A stretch of DNA of 64,000 nucleotides from Oegoconia quadripuncta (Eukaryota > Arthropoda > Insecta > Lepidoptera > Autostichidae). Location of the stretch: positions 32,770,601 through 32,834,600 of the forward strand of contig OX438747.1 of assembly GCA_949316235.1 (NCBI GenBank), written 5' to 3'. The notes beneath the pieces were generated by a model. It did not search any database, was not told the DNA's origin, and saw nothing but the letters and a program-made list of their open reading frames with translations. Below are positions 44,560 through 55,426 of this stretch, in pieces. The translations under genes were made by a program, and so were the position numbers. How positions within the stretch are numbered: the first letter of the stretch is position 1; each line of letters begins with the position of its first letter.

Positions 44560-44882
44560 TCTCAATAAATTTAAAGATACTATAAGAACAGAAAGTTATT
44601 AACAAAGCATATTATAAAATATCAGACTATTTAGATGATAATCATCCCTGGACATAATCAGATCGTTCGCATGCCAGGCTATTTCACAATTAATAATGAA
44701 ATATAAAAACCTTTATGTAAAATCAAAGCCTCATTTTAAAAGAGCAACGCTTCGAGTTTCTTGCTTGTTCTTGTCAGGGGAAAATTGCATTTTGAACAAG
44801 CAGTAGCTTAAAAAATGTAAAATTGACTATTTTAAGTGTACTCGTGTGTACCTACAAAATAAAACATTTTTGACTTTGACTT
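44560..44882 (+). mobile_element. LINE 3' end
   Basis: Same family as 29895: gttattaacaaagcatatta, gagtttcttgcttgttcttg, gaacaagcagtagctt, tail ttttgactttgacttt. Confidence 0.7.
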
Positions 44883-44959
44883 TATAATTTGCTGATTTTT
44901 TTTTTCACGATAAAATTTTGTGTGGTTGTTTAGACCATCATACCGAACAACTTTAACTA

Positions 44960-45092
44960 TGTGAAACCTTGAAAATATATTATATTTTCCAAATAAAAAA
45001 CAAAGGTAAAAGCTATAGAATCGTAGGAGTTGGTACATTATGATTAACGAAGAAAAAATCTCCAATTTCATAGGTGAAAACCTAATAATAAG
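44960..45092 (-). mobile_element. MITE-E copy 4, fragment
   Basis: tgtgaaaccttgaaaatata, aggagttggtacattatgat, ccaatttcataggtgaaaac. Only the end of the element remains. Confidence 0.6.
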
Positions 45093-46374
45093 TATCGAGC
45101 AGAATGTGCGTGGAACAGCGTGTGACCTCTGTGAGCGACGGCAACCGACTGGCCCATCGTGACGTCATTGCACAATTGAAATCACACTGCACAGTCGCTG
45201 TCGACAGGTCCTCTTTCAGGCCCGTGGCATGTACTGATACCCTCTCCTAGCGAGTAAGCTCTCCCAGTGGTGTGCCCCCCATACAGGCAGAAAGGTAGTG
45301 CCTACCCTACAAATTTGTAAGCTTTCCTCGAAACGCATTGTCTAGACAGCTTATTCATACTGATATGAACAGAAAATATTCTAAACAATACAGTTGTCAA
45401 GATTGCTGTTTATGAGTAGGTTATTATTATATAAATCTGCCTACCCTGTGACAAAATGTCGTGAACGCCACTAGGATCTCCCCTCAACAGTGGGGAAGGC
45501 ATTTAAATATCGGCCCATGGTATATAAGTATGTTCACATGTATCTTGAGTTATTTCCACAGGCTTGTAATATATAGTAGCTGACCAAGTATAGATAGGAA
45601 ATGGTGATGCGTTGGCGACCAATAAAGCATAAGGTGCATGCTCATTTTATCCGACTACTCCAAGAAGGAATTTCGAGTGGATGAAGTATATATGTGCTCT
45701 GCGGTTTCGCCACGTAAAATCAATAGAACCAACCCGTCTCTTGGGGCGAAAGGCGACTAAGGGGCATTCCACCAAAAACGTTTCAACAGTTGTAGGCTCA
45801 CCGAGTTACGTGTGCATTTCTGTATATTAGGAAAGGTGACTGTAGATGTTGTTCAAAGTATTAAACTCTGGTTGACACCCAAACTGTGTACGTAATATGT
45901 TTACATAGGAATTTTTTTTCGCTAAACCGATTTTGATGGAATGTTCCACGCGAAGTCACCGGCAACAACTTTTTATTAACTTTTAATTTATCGACGTTTC
46001 CCTCTTACGCCAAAGCCCTAAATGTCGCTTTTTCTTTTGTATGGAAACTTACTGCGTCATTCAATTTTTATAATCGGTCTCCTAGTATTATAAGTATGGA
46101 TATCTCATTATTTGTAAAATTCTTCTAAAAATTTCTCTTATAACCTAACAAAATTCACTTTTAAAATCAGTATATATAATAAATATACATATTATACAAG
46201 GCAATTAGCAAATTCGTTTGATTACGATATGTTGACTTTTTGCGATACAGATGCAGGCCACTGACGTGGCCCTTCGGCACAGAGTACTCACTTCCGAAAA
46301 TTTTATGAAAATCTATTTTGACAATGCCAAAAAAATAGTCAAGAAATATATATACGAACTTATGGCTTTTTATG
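45093..46374. other. spacer before the PH/PDZ gene 3' end
   Basis: Contains the inverse copy (45700-45880) of the repeat at 18840. No exon or RNA gene recognised. Confidence 0.45.
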
Positions 46375-46442
46375 CACAAACGGTTAAGCCATGACCTCAA
46401 TCACACCTGATGTTAAGTGAAGATGAGCCCGAAGGAGGCACG
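46375..46442 (-). mobile_element. SINE-A tail fragment
   Basis: ttttatgcacaaacggttaa, gacctcaatcacacctgatg. Faces the next SINE-A copy in the opposite orientation. Confidence 0.6.
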
Positions 46443-46505
46443 CATTGAAATTATAATTATAAAATACACACTTACTCCACGAATTCACAGTATATTACAT
46501 TAGAG

Positions 46506-46834
46506 TTCGTACGTGGTTCAATGTAAACAACATTGTGTTTACGAATTCGGAGGTCGCGGATTCGATCCCCCGCGAACATCTTTAAGTAATCGATTTGGTT
46601 GGTGGAAGGGCATTTTAAATGTCCGCCTGGCTAGCTACCACCATCTTATCTAAATCTGCCGCCAAACACCAATGTTAATAGCATTGTGTTCCGGTTGTCA
46701 GAGATAAGATAGCCAGTCCCCCAAATGTCCGGGTTTCCGCGTCAGTACGCTTCCACCTTCGACCTCATCTTCACTTAACATCAGGTGTGGTTGGGGTCAA
46801 GTCGGAACCTGTCGTGCATAAAAAAAAAAATTTT
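46506..46834 (+). mobile_element. SINE-A copy, degenerate head
   Basis: Head cgtacgtggttcaatg, body ctggctagctaccaccatct, end gtcgtgcataaaaaaaa. Lies about 125 bases past the stop of the - strand gene, so probably within or next to its 3' UTR, antisense to it. Confidence 0.75.
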
Positions 46835-46957
46835 TTTAGAGTTACGCAGTGTTCGAACTTATTCATATTACTTAAGTGACGATATCATGAAGTTTTCAGA
46901 TGTTATTTTTCTTAACACTATGGCAATATAGTGTTATGTGGATGTATCCAGTAAGTC

Positions 46958-47083
46958 TTATCTGAGAAGCGGCTTATTCGCTTTGATGGAAGCGCGGAGT
47001 TTCTTCACCAGTGCCGAGGGTTGGATGAGAACGGAGACTTCGGACCCGTGAGCGCTGAGACGGTTCATTTCTTCTTCACCGCC
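46958..47083 (-). CDS. PH/PDZ gene, last exon: end of PDZ2 and C-terminus
   Basis: Acceptor cacttcacag, phase 0. GGEEEMNRLSAHGSEVSVLI, QPSALVKKLRASIKANKPLL R then stop. SEVSVLIQPS is the last PDZ strand, and the end is a basic helix. Confidence 0.85.
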   Translation of the reverse strand, partial: GGEEEMNRLSAHGSEVSVLIQPSALVKKLRASIKANKPLLR

Positions 47084-47124
47084 CTGTGAAGTGAGTCGGA
47101 GTAAATACAAGGAACAACCAATTT

Positions 47125-47385
47125 AACAACATAGGGTTTACGATTCGGAGGTCGCGGGTTCGATCCCCAGCGGGGTACATGGTTAGTACTCGGTTTGGTT
47201 GGTGAAAGGTCATTTTAAATGTCCGCCTGGATAGCTACAACCATCTTATCTAAATCTGCGGCCAAACGGCAATGTTAAAAGCATTGTTGTGTTCCGGGTG
47301 AGTACGCTTCCACATTCGACCTCGTCTTCACTAAACGTCAGATGTGATTGAGGTAAAGTACTAACCCGTTGTTATTAAAAATATA
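47125..47385 (+). mobile_element. SINE-A, 5'-truncated, in the last intron
   Basis: acaacatagggtttacgatt, B box ggttcgatccccagcgg, end ctaacccgttgttattaaaa. Confidence 0.75.
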
Positions 47386-47984
47386 AATCTAAATCTTTAT
47401 CTAAATTACATTTTATGTACCTATATCACGTAAATTATCAAAATATAAACATAAATATTTTTTATTTATGTCATCGTATTTCAATATGTAAATAATATAT
47501 ATACTTCAATATTCGTTGTATGTATGTATTGTTTTAATTTTTTTTTTTTTTTGTAATTAATTTATATTAATGTATACTCATTTATTTATGTATATTTCTT
47601 CTTACTTATTATTATATATACTCATCTTGATTTGTATAATTGCAGTCTACTTTCTTTTGTAGCTTTTTGTAGATGTTACTGTCAACAACAAATTGTCTGT
47701 ATTATTTAAGTAGTGGATAACTGTTTTGGCTATATGAGTAGTAACTATTTGTTGTAAATTAATGTAATTTCAGCTGTTGTTATCCCAAATAATAAATAAA
47801 AAAAAAATAATAATATTTTTAATAATATAATCAGTATTTTACTTAGGTTTAATCTTGTGTTTTTAGCTATAGGCTTTTATTGACAGACTCGTAGTTTCTG
47901 TAATATATTTGTATCTATATAGATAGAGAGATAGATAAGCATTTATTTGCATCCATGTACACACACATAACAAATATTACATAT
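47386..47984. other. AT-rich intron sequence
   Basis: Runs of tatata and ttattattatata, with no element recognised with confidence. Possibly part of the LINE just to the right. Confidence 0.4.
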
Positions 47985-48495
47985 GAAAAGCCATTCGTCT
48001 CTGGAACTCCCTACCCGAGTCCATCAGACGAGCTCAAACTTTGAATGCTTTCAAAGTCGCCGTCAAGGAGCATTTCCTGGTGCTTTAATCTGTGTTCTCT
48101 TCTTAGCTTCTCTCTATACCTTAGCACAATCCTGTTGTCGCTTATTATTATTATTTTATATATCAATAAATTTTTATTTAGTACACCTATATATTTACGT
48201 TTGCATTTTGTTGCTATTTTATAGATGTTATGTTTAAGTAGGTATATTTGTCTATTGATCTATGTATGTATGTGTATGTAAATATATGAAATGTATTCAC
48301 GTAGTTTGTATCTGCATCCCTATTTAATACCGCACAACCCACCTTATTAAAATGTACTGTCCTTATACCCAAAGGTTGCCTGGAAGAGATCGCTTTTAGT
48401 GATAAGGTCGCCAAATTGTACATTTTATTCTTACCACTTTTCTGAAACTGTATTTTCTTATCTGTTGTGCAATAAAGTGTATTTGTATTGTATTG
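47985..48495 (+). mobile_element. LINE 3' end (CR1/L2-like)
   Basis: A frame ending LWNSLPESIRRAQTLNAFKV, AVKEHFLVL stop is a reverse-transcriptase C-terminus. Then comes a 3' UTR with aggttgcctggaagagatcg and cttttagtgataaggtcgcc, AATAAA and a (gtatt)n tail. Sister tails at 2090 and 53675. Confidence 0.75.
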
Positions 48496-49011
48496 TATGA
48501 AAAATACAACTAAAACAGTAAAGCACAGGTACAGAAACAATAAATTTATATTTGATTAAAACATTGCATTTTTGAGTTAGTTTCATGTTATATACATATT
48601 TATGCATCAAAAGAATGTTTATTTTATCTATTATAATATATCGATTTATATTTATAGAAAAATTTTATATATGTCGCAGATAGCGATAAAATTAGCGATA
48701 GAATTCATCATTCGAACGGTCAACCGACTATCATAATACGCGGTTAATGGGAAATAAACCCAGGTGGCGCTGGTATCGCCGGAAATGGCGCGGTGACGAC
48801 GTTAACAGTTATATTGGGTCTTCACATCGAAAATGGGACACACTTTGCTACCAGCCGTCGAAGGAGTCGAGCTCCACTGAACACATCACCGACTGTGAGT
48901 GATTCTGATTGCCTACTGCCATCGACGCTTGGAGGAATCCGGTGATCCGTTAGCTAGTAAGAAGTTGATCATAGATTTGGGCAAGGAGGAATGGTAGACT
49001 ACTCCGGTTGT

Positions 49012-49235
49012 ATTCCACAGACTGCACGCGAGGGCCAAGTTGTATGGCATGAGGGGCGTGCATATGTTTACTTTTCACCAGTAAGCATCTCGGGTTCCAT
49101 GATCGTGGTCGAATGTGAATACGTTGTCGATTTCCTATAGTAGCTTGCAATAGTATTGCCTTTGCCCGAGCCACCCTTTACCACGCGACTGGCACCGTTC
49201 CGGTCCCTAGCAACGCCCACCTACTACGACATATA
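49012..49235. repeat. dispersed repeat, second copy at 62178
   Basis: actgcacgcgagggccaagt, gcatgaggggcgtgcatatg, tttacttttcaccagtaagc, cgagccaccctttaccacgc recur with small changes at 62178-62400. Confidence 0.7.
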
Positions 49236-49443
49236 TGTTTACTCAAAACACTCTGACATGATTCTTTTACTTAGTATCTAAACAGCTGTAGGAATTGGAA
49301 CTTTGTTCATTCAAGAGCCTCTTATCTTGGTCGTAAATCAGGTTTAGGTAGGCCGCGGCGCCAGCCACTTGAGAATAAAAAAAAGACGTCAGTACATAGC
49401 TCGTCATGTTTTTTTTTCGCAGCGCGTCTACTACCCGATAAAG

Positions 49444-49899
49444 TTTTTTTTTATGCACAACGGGTTAGCTCTTGACCTCAATCACACCTGATGTCAAGCG
49501 AAGATGAGGCCGAAGGTGGAAGCGCACTGACCCGGAAACCCCAACATATTATTTGGGCGACTGGCTATCATGTATTGTCTCAAATAATGTCACTGTGTAT
49601 ATTTTTAAGCTGTGTACAATAAAGAATTTTTTCTTTCTTTCTTTCTTTCTTATCTCTGACAACCGGAACACAACAATGCTATTATAACATTGCTGTTTGG
49701 CGGCAGATTTAGATAAGATGGTGGTAGCTAGCCAGGCGGACATTTAAAATGCCCTACCACCAACCAAACCGAGTAAGTACTAGGTTTGGTTCGATCCAGC
49801 GGGGTACATGTTTAAGTAAACATGTACCCCGCTGGGGATCGAACCCGCGACCTCCGATTCATAAACGCAATGTTGTTTACATTGAGCCACGGAGGCGGT
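49444..49899 (-). mobile_element. SINE-A copy with internal insert and palindrome
   Basis: Tail ttatgcacaacgggttagct, head tgagccacggaggcggt. About 85 bases (49565-49650, ending in (cttt)n) are inserted in the body. 49796-49835 duplicates part of the head in inverse orientation. Confidence 0.8.
49796..49835. repeat. perfect 19-bp-arm palindrome
   Basis: ccagcggggtacatgttta, two bases (ag), then its exact complement. It is made from the SINE-A sequence just after the B box. Confidence 0.95.
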
Positions 49900-49936
49900 C
49901 AAAAAAAGTATATGAAAACGAACCCCAATATCTCAC

Positions 49937-50067
49937 CTTCAGCAGATTGATGGCCCGGTTGTTGACCTCAGTGACCGCCCACTTACCGGGCGGCGGTATC
50001 CCGGCCCGAGCGGCCGGTGAGTCGCTCTCAACTGATGTTATATTGCACTCATTGTCCAATTTTATGC
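49937..50067 (-). CDS. PH/PDZ gene, exon: core of PDZ2
   Basis: Acceptor gtgtacccccag, donor ctgaag/gtgaga. Completes G and reads IKLDNECNITSVESDSPAAR, AGIPPPGKWAVTEVNNRAIN LLK. The SPAARAG helix and the TEVNN.A turn are PDZ hallmarks. The exon is only 37 bases from the head of the SINE-A copy. Confidence 0.88.
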
Positions 50068-50221
50068 CTGGGGGTACACCATTGTGAGGTTAACGTTACG
50101 TAATATTATTTATACAACGTGAAAAGGGGTTAACAGGAACAGAGAGAAAAATTTCATACAAAAAGGGGATTCCTCTTGTCACCCAATTTTCACATTTATT
50201 ATGTAAAATATACACAATAGA

Positions 50222-50298
50222 AGCCAAGTTGCTTAGCGTGGAACTATATGGCGCTATGTGTAGGTCCATGGATATTTATTTTATTTATTCAATTATTT
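50222..50298 (+). mobile_element. SINE-B 3' fragment
   Basis: ttgcttagcgtggaactata, tggcgctatgtgtagg, ending tatttattttatttatt. Confidence 0.55.
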
Positions 50299-50399
50299 TA
50301 CAGAGATACATTTTTCGGAATTTCAATTTCAAACGGATTGTATGAATAAAAATAGTTTGAATATGATTACTTGAAATGCTGTATTAATATAAAATGTGT

Positions 50400-51620
50400 G
50401 GGAACGTGTGATCGACCAACTGTGTGGTAGGTGAACGTGTGATCGACCAACTATGTGGCAGTTCTACTGTGTGTTAGACCAACTATGTGGTAGTTCTAGT
50501 GTGTGATCGACCAACTGTGTAGTAGGTGAACGTGTGATCGACCAACTGTGTGGTAGGTGAACGTTTGATCGATCAACCATATGGTAGTTCTACTGTGTGA
50601 TCGACCAACTGTGTGGTAGGTGAACGTTTGATCGATCAACCATATGGTAGTTCTAGTGTGTGATCGACCAACTGTGTGGTAGGTGAACGTTTGATCGACC
50701 AACCATATGGTAGTTCTACTGTGTGATCGACCAACTGTGTGGTAGGTGAACGTTTGATCGATCAACCATATGGTAGTTCTCGTGTGTGATCGACCAACTG
50801 TGTGGTAGGTGAACGTTTGATCGACCAACCATATGGTAGTTCTACTGTGTGATCGACCAACTGTGTGGTAGGTGAACGTTTGATCGACCAACCATATGGT
50901 AGTTCTACTGTGTGATCGACCAACTGTGTGGTAGGTGAACGTGTGATCGACCAACCATATGGTAGTTCCAGTGTGTGATCAAACAACTGTGTGGTAGGTG
51001 AACGTGTGATCGACCAACCATATGGTAGTTCTACTGTGTGATAGACCAACTATGTGGTAGTTCTACTGTGTGATAGACCAACTATGTGGTAGTTCAACTG
51101 TGTGATAGACCAACTATGTGGTAGTTCTACTGTGTGATAGACCAACTATGTGGTAGTTCTACTGTGTGATAGACCAACTATGTGGTAGTTCTACTGTGTG
51201 ATAGACCAACTATGTGGTAGTTCTACTGTGTGATCGACCAACTATGTGGTAGTTCTACTGTGTGATAGACCAACTACGTGGTAGTTCTACTGTGTGATAG
51301 ACCAACTATGTGGTAGTTCTACTGTGTGATAGACTAACTATGTGGTAGTTCTACTGTGTGATAGATCAACCATATGGTAGTTCTACTGTGTGATAGATCA
51401 ACCATATGGTAGTTCTACTGTGTGATAGACCAACTATGTGGTAGTTCTACTGTGTGATCGACCAACTATGTGGTAGTTCTACTGTGTGATAGACCAACTA
51501 CGTGGTAGTTCTACTGTGTGATAGACTAACTATGTGGTAGTTCTACTGTGTGATAGATCAACCATATGGTAGTTCTACTGTGTGATCGACCAACTATGTG
51601 GTAGTTCTACTGTGTGACAG
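50400..51620. repeat. 31/32-bp minisatellite beside a splice donor
   Basis: Unit gtgtgatagaccaactatgt ggtagttctact (32 bp). In 50496-51030 it alternates with a 31-bp unit (gtaggtgaac, gtttgatcg, catatgg variants) to give a 63-bp dimer. In 51030-51617 the 32-bp monomers dominate, and short blocks of variants recur. About 38 units. It ends some 15-20 bases from the donor of exon 51709-51637, on the intron side. Confidence 0.95.
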
Positions 51621-51636
51621 TGAAAAAACAACTTAC

Positions 51637-51709
51637 CTATACTCTCGAGGTCCCTTTTGTTAAACACGTATATTTTCCCGAGAGGCACTCGATGAAATAG
51701 GATGTCCAC
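51637..51709 (-). CDS. PH/PDZ gene, exon: end of PDZ1 to start of PDZ2
   Basis: Acceptor tctgctttgcag, donor gtatag/gtaagt. Phase 0: VDILFHRVPLGKIYVFNKRD, LESI, then G split with the next exon. VDILFHRVPLG is a closing PDZ strand, and KIYVFNK opens the next module. 73 bases. Confidence 0.85.
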
Positions 51710-51887
51710 CTGCAAAGCAGACATTTATACAATTGAAAATGCGGGCGTTGGAATTACATAATCTTATTCCACAGTCGTCCTTCCACCTTCGGACCACGGA
51801 AATAAAGAATTATGAGTGTGGATGTTACAGCATATGTATAATTATGGTAAATAAACATGTTATGAAGTTTTATGAAGTGTGTGGGCT

Positions 51888-51916
51888 GTAGGCGACTAGG
51901 CGACTAGGCGACTCAC
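51888..51916. repeat. 9-bp tandem repeat at a splice donor
   Basis: taggcgactaggcgactagg cgactcactata on the + strand. On the gene's strand the donor gtgagtcgcctag runs straight into two more gtcgcctag units. Confidence 0.85.
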
Positions 51917-52049
51917 TATAGGCGCGGGCGCGGAGCGGCACAGCTGGCGCGCGTGCGCGGCGTCGCGGGGCGGCACCCCCCGCACCCCCGCCACGCGGTC
52001 CCCCGCCCGGCCCCCGCAGCGCGCCCCCGCCATGCCCCACCACGATATC
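51917..52049 (-). CDS. PH/PDZ gene, exon: PDZ1, GC-rich
   Basis: Acceptor acggttgtccccag, donor cctata/gtgagt. The first base completes W with the previous exon; the exon ends in phase 0. ISWWGMAGARCGGRAGDRVA, GVRGVPPRDAAHARQLCRSA PAPI. AGDRVAGVRGVPPRDAAHARQL is the GD.V..V.G......AH...L pattern of a PDZ fold, although the carboxylate loop is unclear. It was found because the neighbours' phases (two bases, and zero) required an exon of this form. Very GC-rich. Confidence 0.75.
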
Positions 52050-52069
52050 CTGGGGACAACCGTACCTAC

Positions 52070-52640
52070 TGTCATGATTTATGCCATGTTTTGTCAAAAT
52101 ATAAAAATCAAAATCAAAAATCAAAAATATTTTATTCAATGTAGGATACAAAAATATCACTTATTGAAAGTCAACATGTTATTATTATTTTTTAAACTAC
52201 ATCGCTTCGCAAGGTGTTATGGTTAGGGAGAAGAAGCGACAAGAAACTCCGCAACAACACATCTTTTCAATTTGTTTCCATCTTTACAATAATATTACAA
52301 TTTAATATTACATATTACAAAACAATAGCAATTAACATAACGACCAGCTAACACCAGACCTCCTTATCGCCTAAATAATCATCTATCCTGTAATAACCCT
52401 TCTTACACAGAGTTTCTTTAATGTGGCGTTTAAATTTCTGCTCTCTGTTAAACTCAATACATGTTCTGGTATTTTATTGTAAAAGCGTATGCTGTGTCCC
52501 ACAAAGGATGTGCTAACCTTGCTAAGTCTAAATTGTGGAATTTGTTGAAAGTGGCACCATTGGTAGCCGTTGTTTCCTGACGTCACTATTCCGAACGAGT
52601 TTGGTTGGTGAAGTGGGAAAATGGTTGGGGTGTAAGGCTT
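52070..52640 (-). pseudogene. LINE reverse-transcriptase C-terminus and tail
   Basis: On the - strand SFVGHSIRFYNKIPEHVLSL and LCVRRVITG, then in a shifted frame YYRIDDYLGDKEVW stop, followed by a tail with aaaatatttttgatttttga. Same LINE group as 29895. In the intron upstream of exon 52049-51917. Confidence 0.65.
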
Positions 52641-52773
52641 GGGCTATGCCGTGATTAGTGCGGTGGATTGATTCATGTTCGATGCGCTGAGGTGTTAAGA
52701 CCTGGAGTTGAATTTATGTCCGACAGTGTGAAGTTTATAATATTATAAGTACTGTGAATAAGTGAATGTTAAT

Positions 52774-53010
52774 GGCGACCGATTGGTGTAGTGGATAGTC
52801 ACCCTATCAGCGAAACCAACGGTTGCGGGTTCGAAACCCGCGAGGGGTAAATGTTTGTATGATGAATACGAACATTTATTCCCGAGTCTTGGATGTTTAT
52901 ATAAATATTTATGTATGTTTATCCGTTATCTAGTATCCATAGCACAAGCTTTGCTTAGTTTGGGACTAGGTGATCGGTGTAAGTGTCCGAAATATTTATT
53001 TATTATTTTC
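52774..53010 (+). mobile_element. SINE-C, well-preserved copy
   Basis: gcgaccgattggtgtagtgg, B box ggttcgaaacccgcgagggg, end gtgtaagtgtccgaaatatt and tatttatt. Confidence 0.85.
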
Positions 53011-53023
53011 TTTATTTATTTAT

Positions 53024-53278
53024 AACATGTTTAAGTACTCGGTTTGGTTGGTGGTAGGGCATTTTAAATGTCCGCCTGGCTAGCTACCACCGTCTTATCT
53101 AAATCTGCCGCCAAGCAGCAATGTTAATAGCATTGTGTTCCGGTTATCAGAGGTAAGATAACCAGTCCCCCAAATGTGTTGAGGTTTCCGGGTCATAAGC
53201 TTCCACCTTCGACCTCAATTTCATTTAACATCGATTGTGATTAAGGTCAAGTACAAACCCGTTGTGCATTAAAAAAAG
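53024..53278 (+). mobile_element. SINE-A, 5'-truncated
   Basis: acatgtttaagtactcggtt, body ctggctagctaccaccgtct, end caaacccgttgtgcattaaa. Confidence 0.75.
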
Positions 53279-53674
53279 GTACATTACATTAGGCGTTATT
53301 ACAATATGGTAATAGGTTTAATTTCCATTTTATTTTGTTCATTTTGTGACTTAACAATATTTTAACATTATATTTATATTAATCTAATAATTCTACAAAT
53401 CTATAAGATGTGTGTGTATACTTATTATTTTATGTTTGACAATCACTTTTATTTTAGAAATCATAAATTTACGGAACTGTATGTATGTATGACATGATAT
53501 TGTAAAAGTGAACTTAATCTAATCAATAAGATCCGCCTAATTCAGTCATTACAATGACGTGCAAATATTGGACAATATTAAAGTTTCATACAAAGAAAAT
53601 CAGCATGCATGAAAAGCAGCATCGCTTTTGTGCTAAACGAAATTTTTGTGGAAAAGAACGAGTCCCTTTTGAAT

Positions 53675-53870
53675 ATATTCACGTAGTTTGTATCTGCATC
53701 CCTATTTAATACCGCACAACCTACCTATTTCAAATGTACTGTCCTTATACCCAAAGGTTGCCTGGAAGAGTCGCTTTTAGTGATAAGGTCGCCAAATTGT
53801 ACATTCCATTCTTGCCATTTTTCTGAAACTCTATTTTCTTTTCTGTTGTGCAATAATAGTACATTATTGC
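53675..53870 (+). mobile_element. LINE 3' UTR fragment
   Basis: cacgtagtttgtatctgcat, ataccgcacaacctacctat, aggttgcctggaagagtcgc, ending gttgtgcaataa. Nearly the same as 48290-48480. Confidence 0.75.
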
Positions 53871-54692
53871 AAAGGCCGGGAAATAGGCAATTGCAGGTCG
53901 AGTATGAGTTTGAAGGCCGAGCCGTAGGCGAGGACTTCACTAATACGAGACAGATAATTGCCATTTCCGCCGAGGCATATATAGTGCTTTTCTCAAAAGA
54001 ATGCAGGGAAATAATAAATACTTAACCTCTCTGTCCTCTCTTTCCTTTTTTAACTCCGCGGGTCAAGTATCTCGGCGCGCCTGTCAAATTTTCGAAAATA
54101 CCTGCGGTGTTAAAAACGTTTATAGATACTCTTCTACTGGGTGTATTTGTAATCTGTGAAAAGCAATAGCTACGGGAATATATTATCTATGGATATAATG
54201 AATGAACACTACTACAACTATAACACAAAAAATCAGAAAAATGTTACGAGTTGTAATATGTAGGTGTACCTATATCCACGATATAATTGGTATTTTTACG
54301 GAAAGTACAGATTTATTTCATGTTTTTCTTAAAAAAACGGGTAATTCAATAAATTGTTATGAGAATTGGAAGCTTTATGGCAGGTTCCTAAGCCTGTTCT
54401 AATAAAAAACAGTAGTTGGAATTCTATGCCTATACTCCCACCCAAAGAGAAAAAAAATATTTTCGCAAATACAGACTAAATATCATAGCTAACATGACAT
54501 GGCGCACATTATTGGATGCGGAATTTAATAAAGAACAAGTTCAAACACAGTCCAAAGGAATTGGAACTCTATAATCATTACAATTGAGAGTTGAAAGTCG
54601 GGTGTCCGTTGGCACCGATCGGTGTCCGCGAGTGTTGTCGGTATAAAAGTATTTTTGGCATCGATCGGTGTCCGCGTCCGCCTAAAGGTTAA

Positions 54693-55038
54693 ACAACAAA
54701 TCAAGACGAATTTTCAGCTTTACCGCCGATTTTCTATTTACCATTTGTGCCGAAAGGCAAACGCATTTACGCATACAGCCACGTGAACGCAATTTGTACT
54801 GAGCAAAGAGATTTTGGTATGCCAAGAATGATATATGAGATCCAATCAAAGAGTATATAATAACCCCAGCACACCGTTTCATACAACATTGCTGGAGCGT
54901 TGTAATGTTCCAAATTCAAAAAACGCTCCTGCAATGGATTTATATTTCGCTGTCCGTAAATTAGATACTTCGCGTGTTCTTTTTCCGAAAGTAATGACAA
55001 TATTTCCATGCATGTTTGAGAAAAGTAATAATAAATAA
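54693..55038 (+). pseudogene. unrecognised open frames, possibly one broken coding segment
   Basis: Frame 1 (54693-54860): DEFSALPPIFYLPFVPKGKR, IYAYSHVNAICTEQRDFGMP, then RMIYEIQSKSI stop. An overlapping frame (54835-55038): RVYNNPSTPFHTTLLERCNV, KNAPAMDLYFAVRKLDTSRV, CMFEKSNNK stop. The composition looks protein-like, and a one-base shift near 54850 would join them. No family is recognised; it may belong to a mobile element. It sits in an intron of the - strand gene, on the other strand. Confidence 0.25.
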
Positions 55039-55230
55039 AACGTTTATTTTGAGTTTCTTTTCAGAGTTACAATTTCACACGCTTCTACCAAACTATAAAT
55101 AGTTTATGGGCAGAAAATATACTCCATTGATCTTAATAATCTTACAATGTAACTGTAACGCTTTATTTAAACTTTTATGAGTTTCACAGTATTGCCAGTG
55201 TGTTTTGTATATGTGAAGTGAGGCACTCAC

Positions 55231-55399
55231 CACACCCGCTTGCCCAGGTCATCGAAGAGCGGCGGCGACAGCGCGGGCACGGCGGCCGGCAGCGCGGCGC
55301 CGCGACGCTGCTCCGCCCGCAGCGCGCCCGCCTGCCGCGCCCGCAGCGGCTGCAGCGGCTGCAGCGGCTGCAGCGCCGGGGCCGCGCCGGGGGACTGCC
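55231..55399 (-). CDS. PH/PDZ gene, exon: Ala/Leu/Gln-rich linker
   Basis: Acceptor atggcagtagcag, donor gtgtg/gtgagt. Completes G and reads QSPGAAPALQPLQPLQPLRA, then an Ala/Arg-rich run, then SPPLFDDLGKRVW with the W split. A 9-base repeat (ctgcagccg) makes LQPLQPLQPL. Very GC-rich. The strong donor leaves two bases, which the exon at 52049 completes. Confidence 0.78.
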
Positions 55400-55426
55400 C
55401 TGCTACTGCCATACGGCGGGTTATTG

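Noticed and set aside
50496..51049. Repeat-coded frames (152 and 95 codons) on the - strand
   Set aside because: Product of the 63-bp dimer of the minisatellite. Overlapping frames are both open, and no splice or start context is seen.
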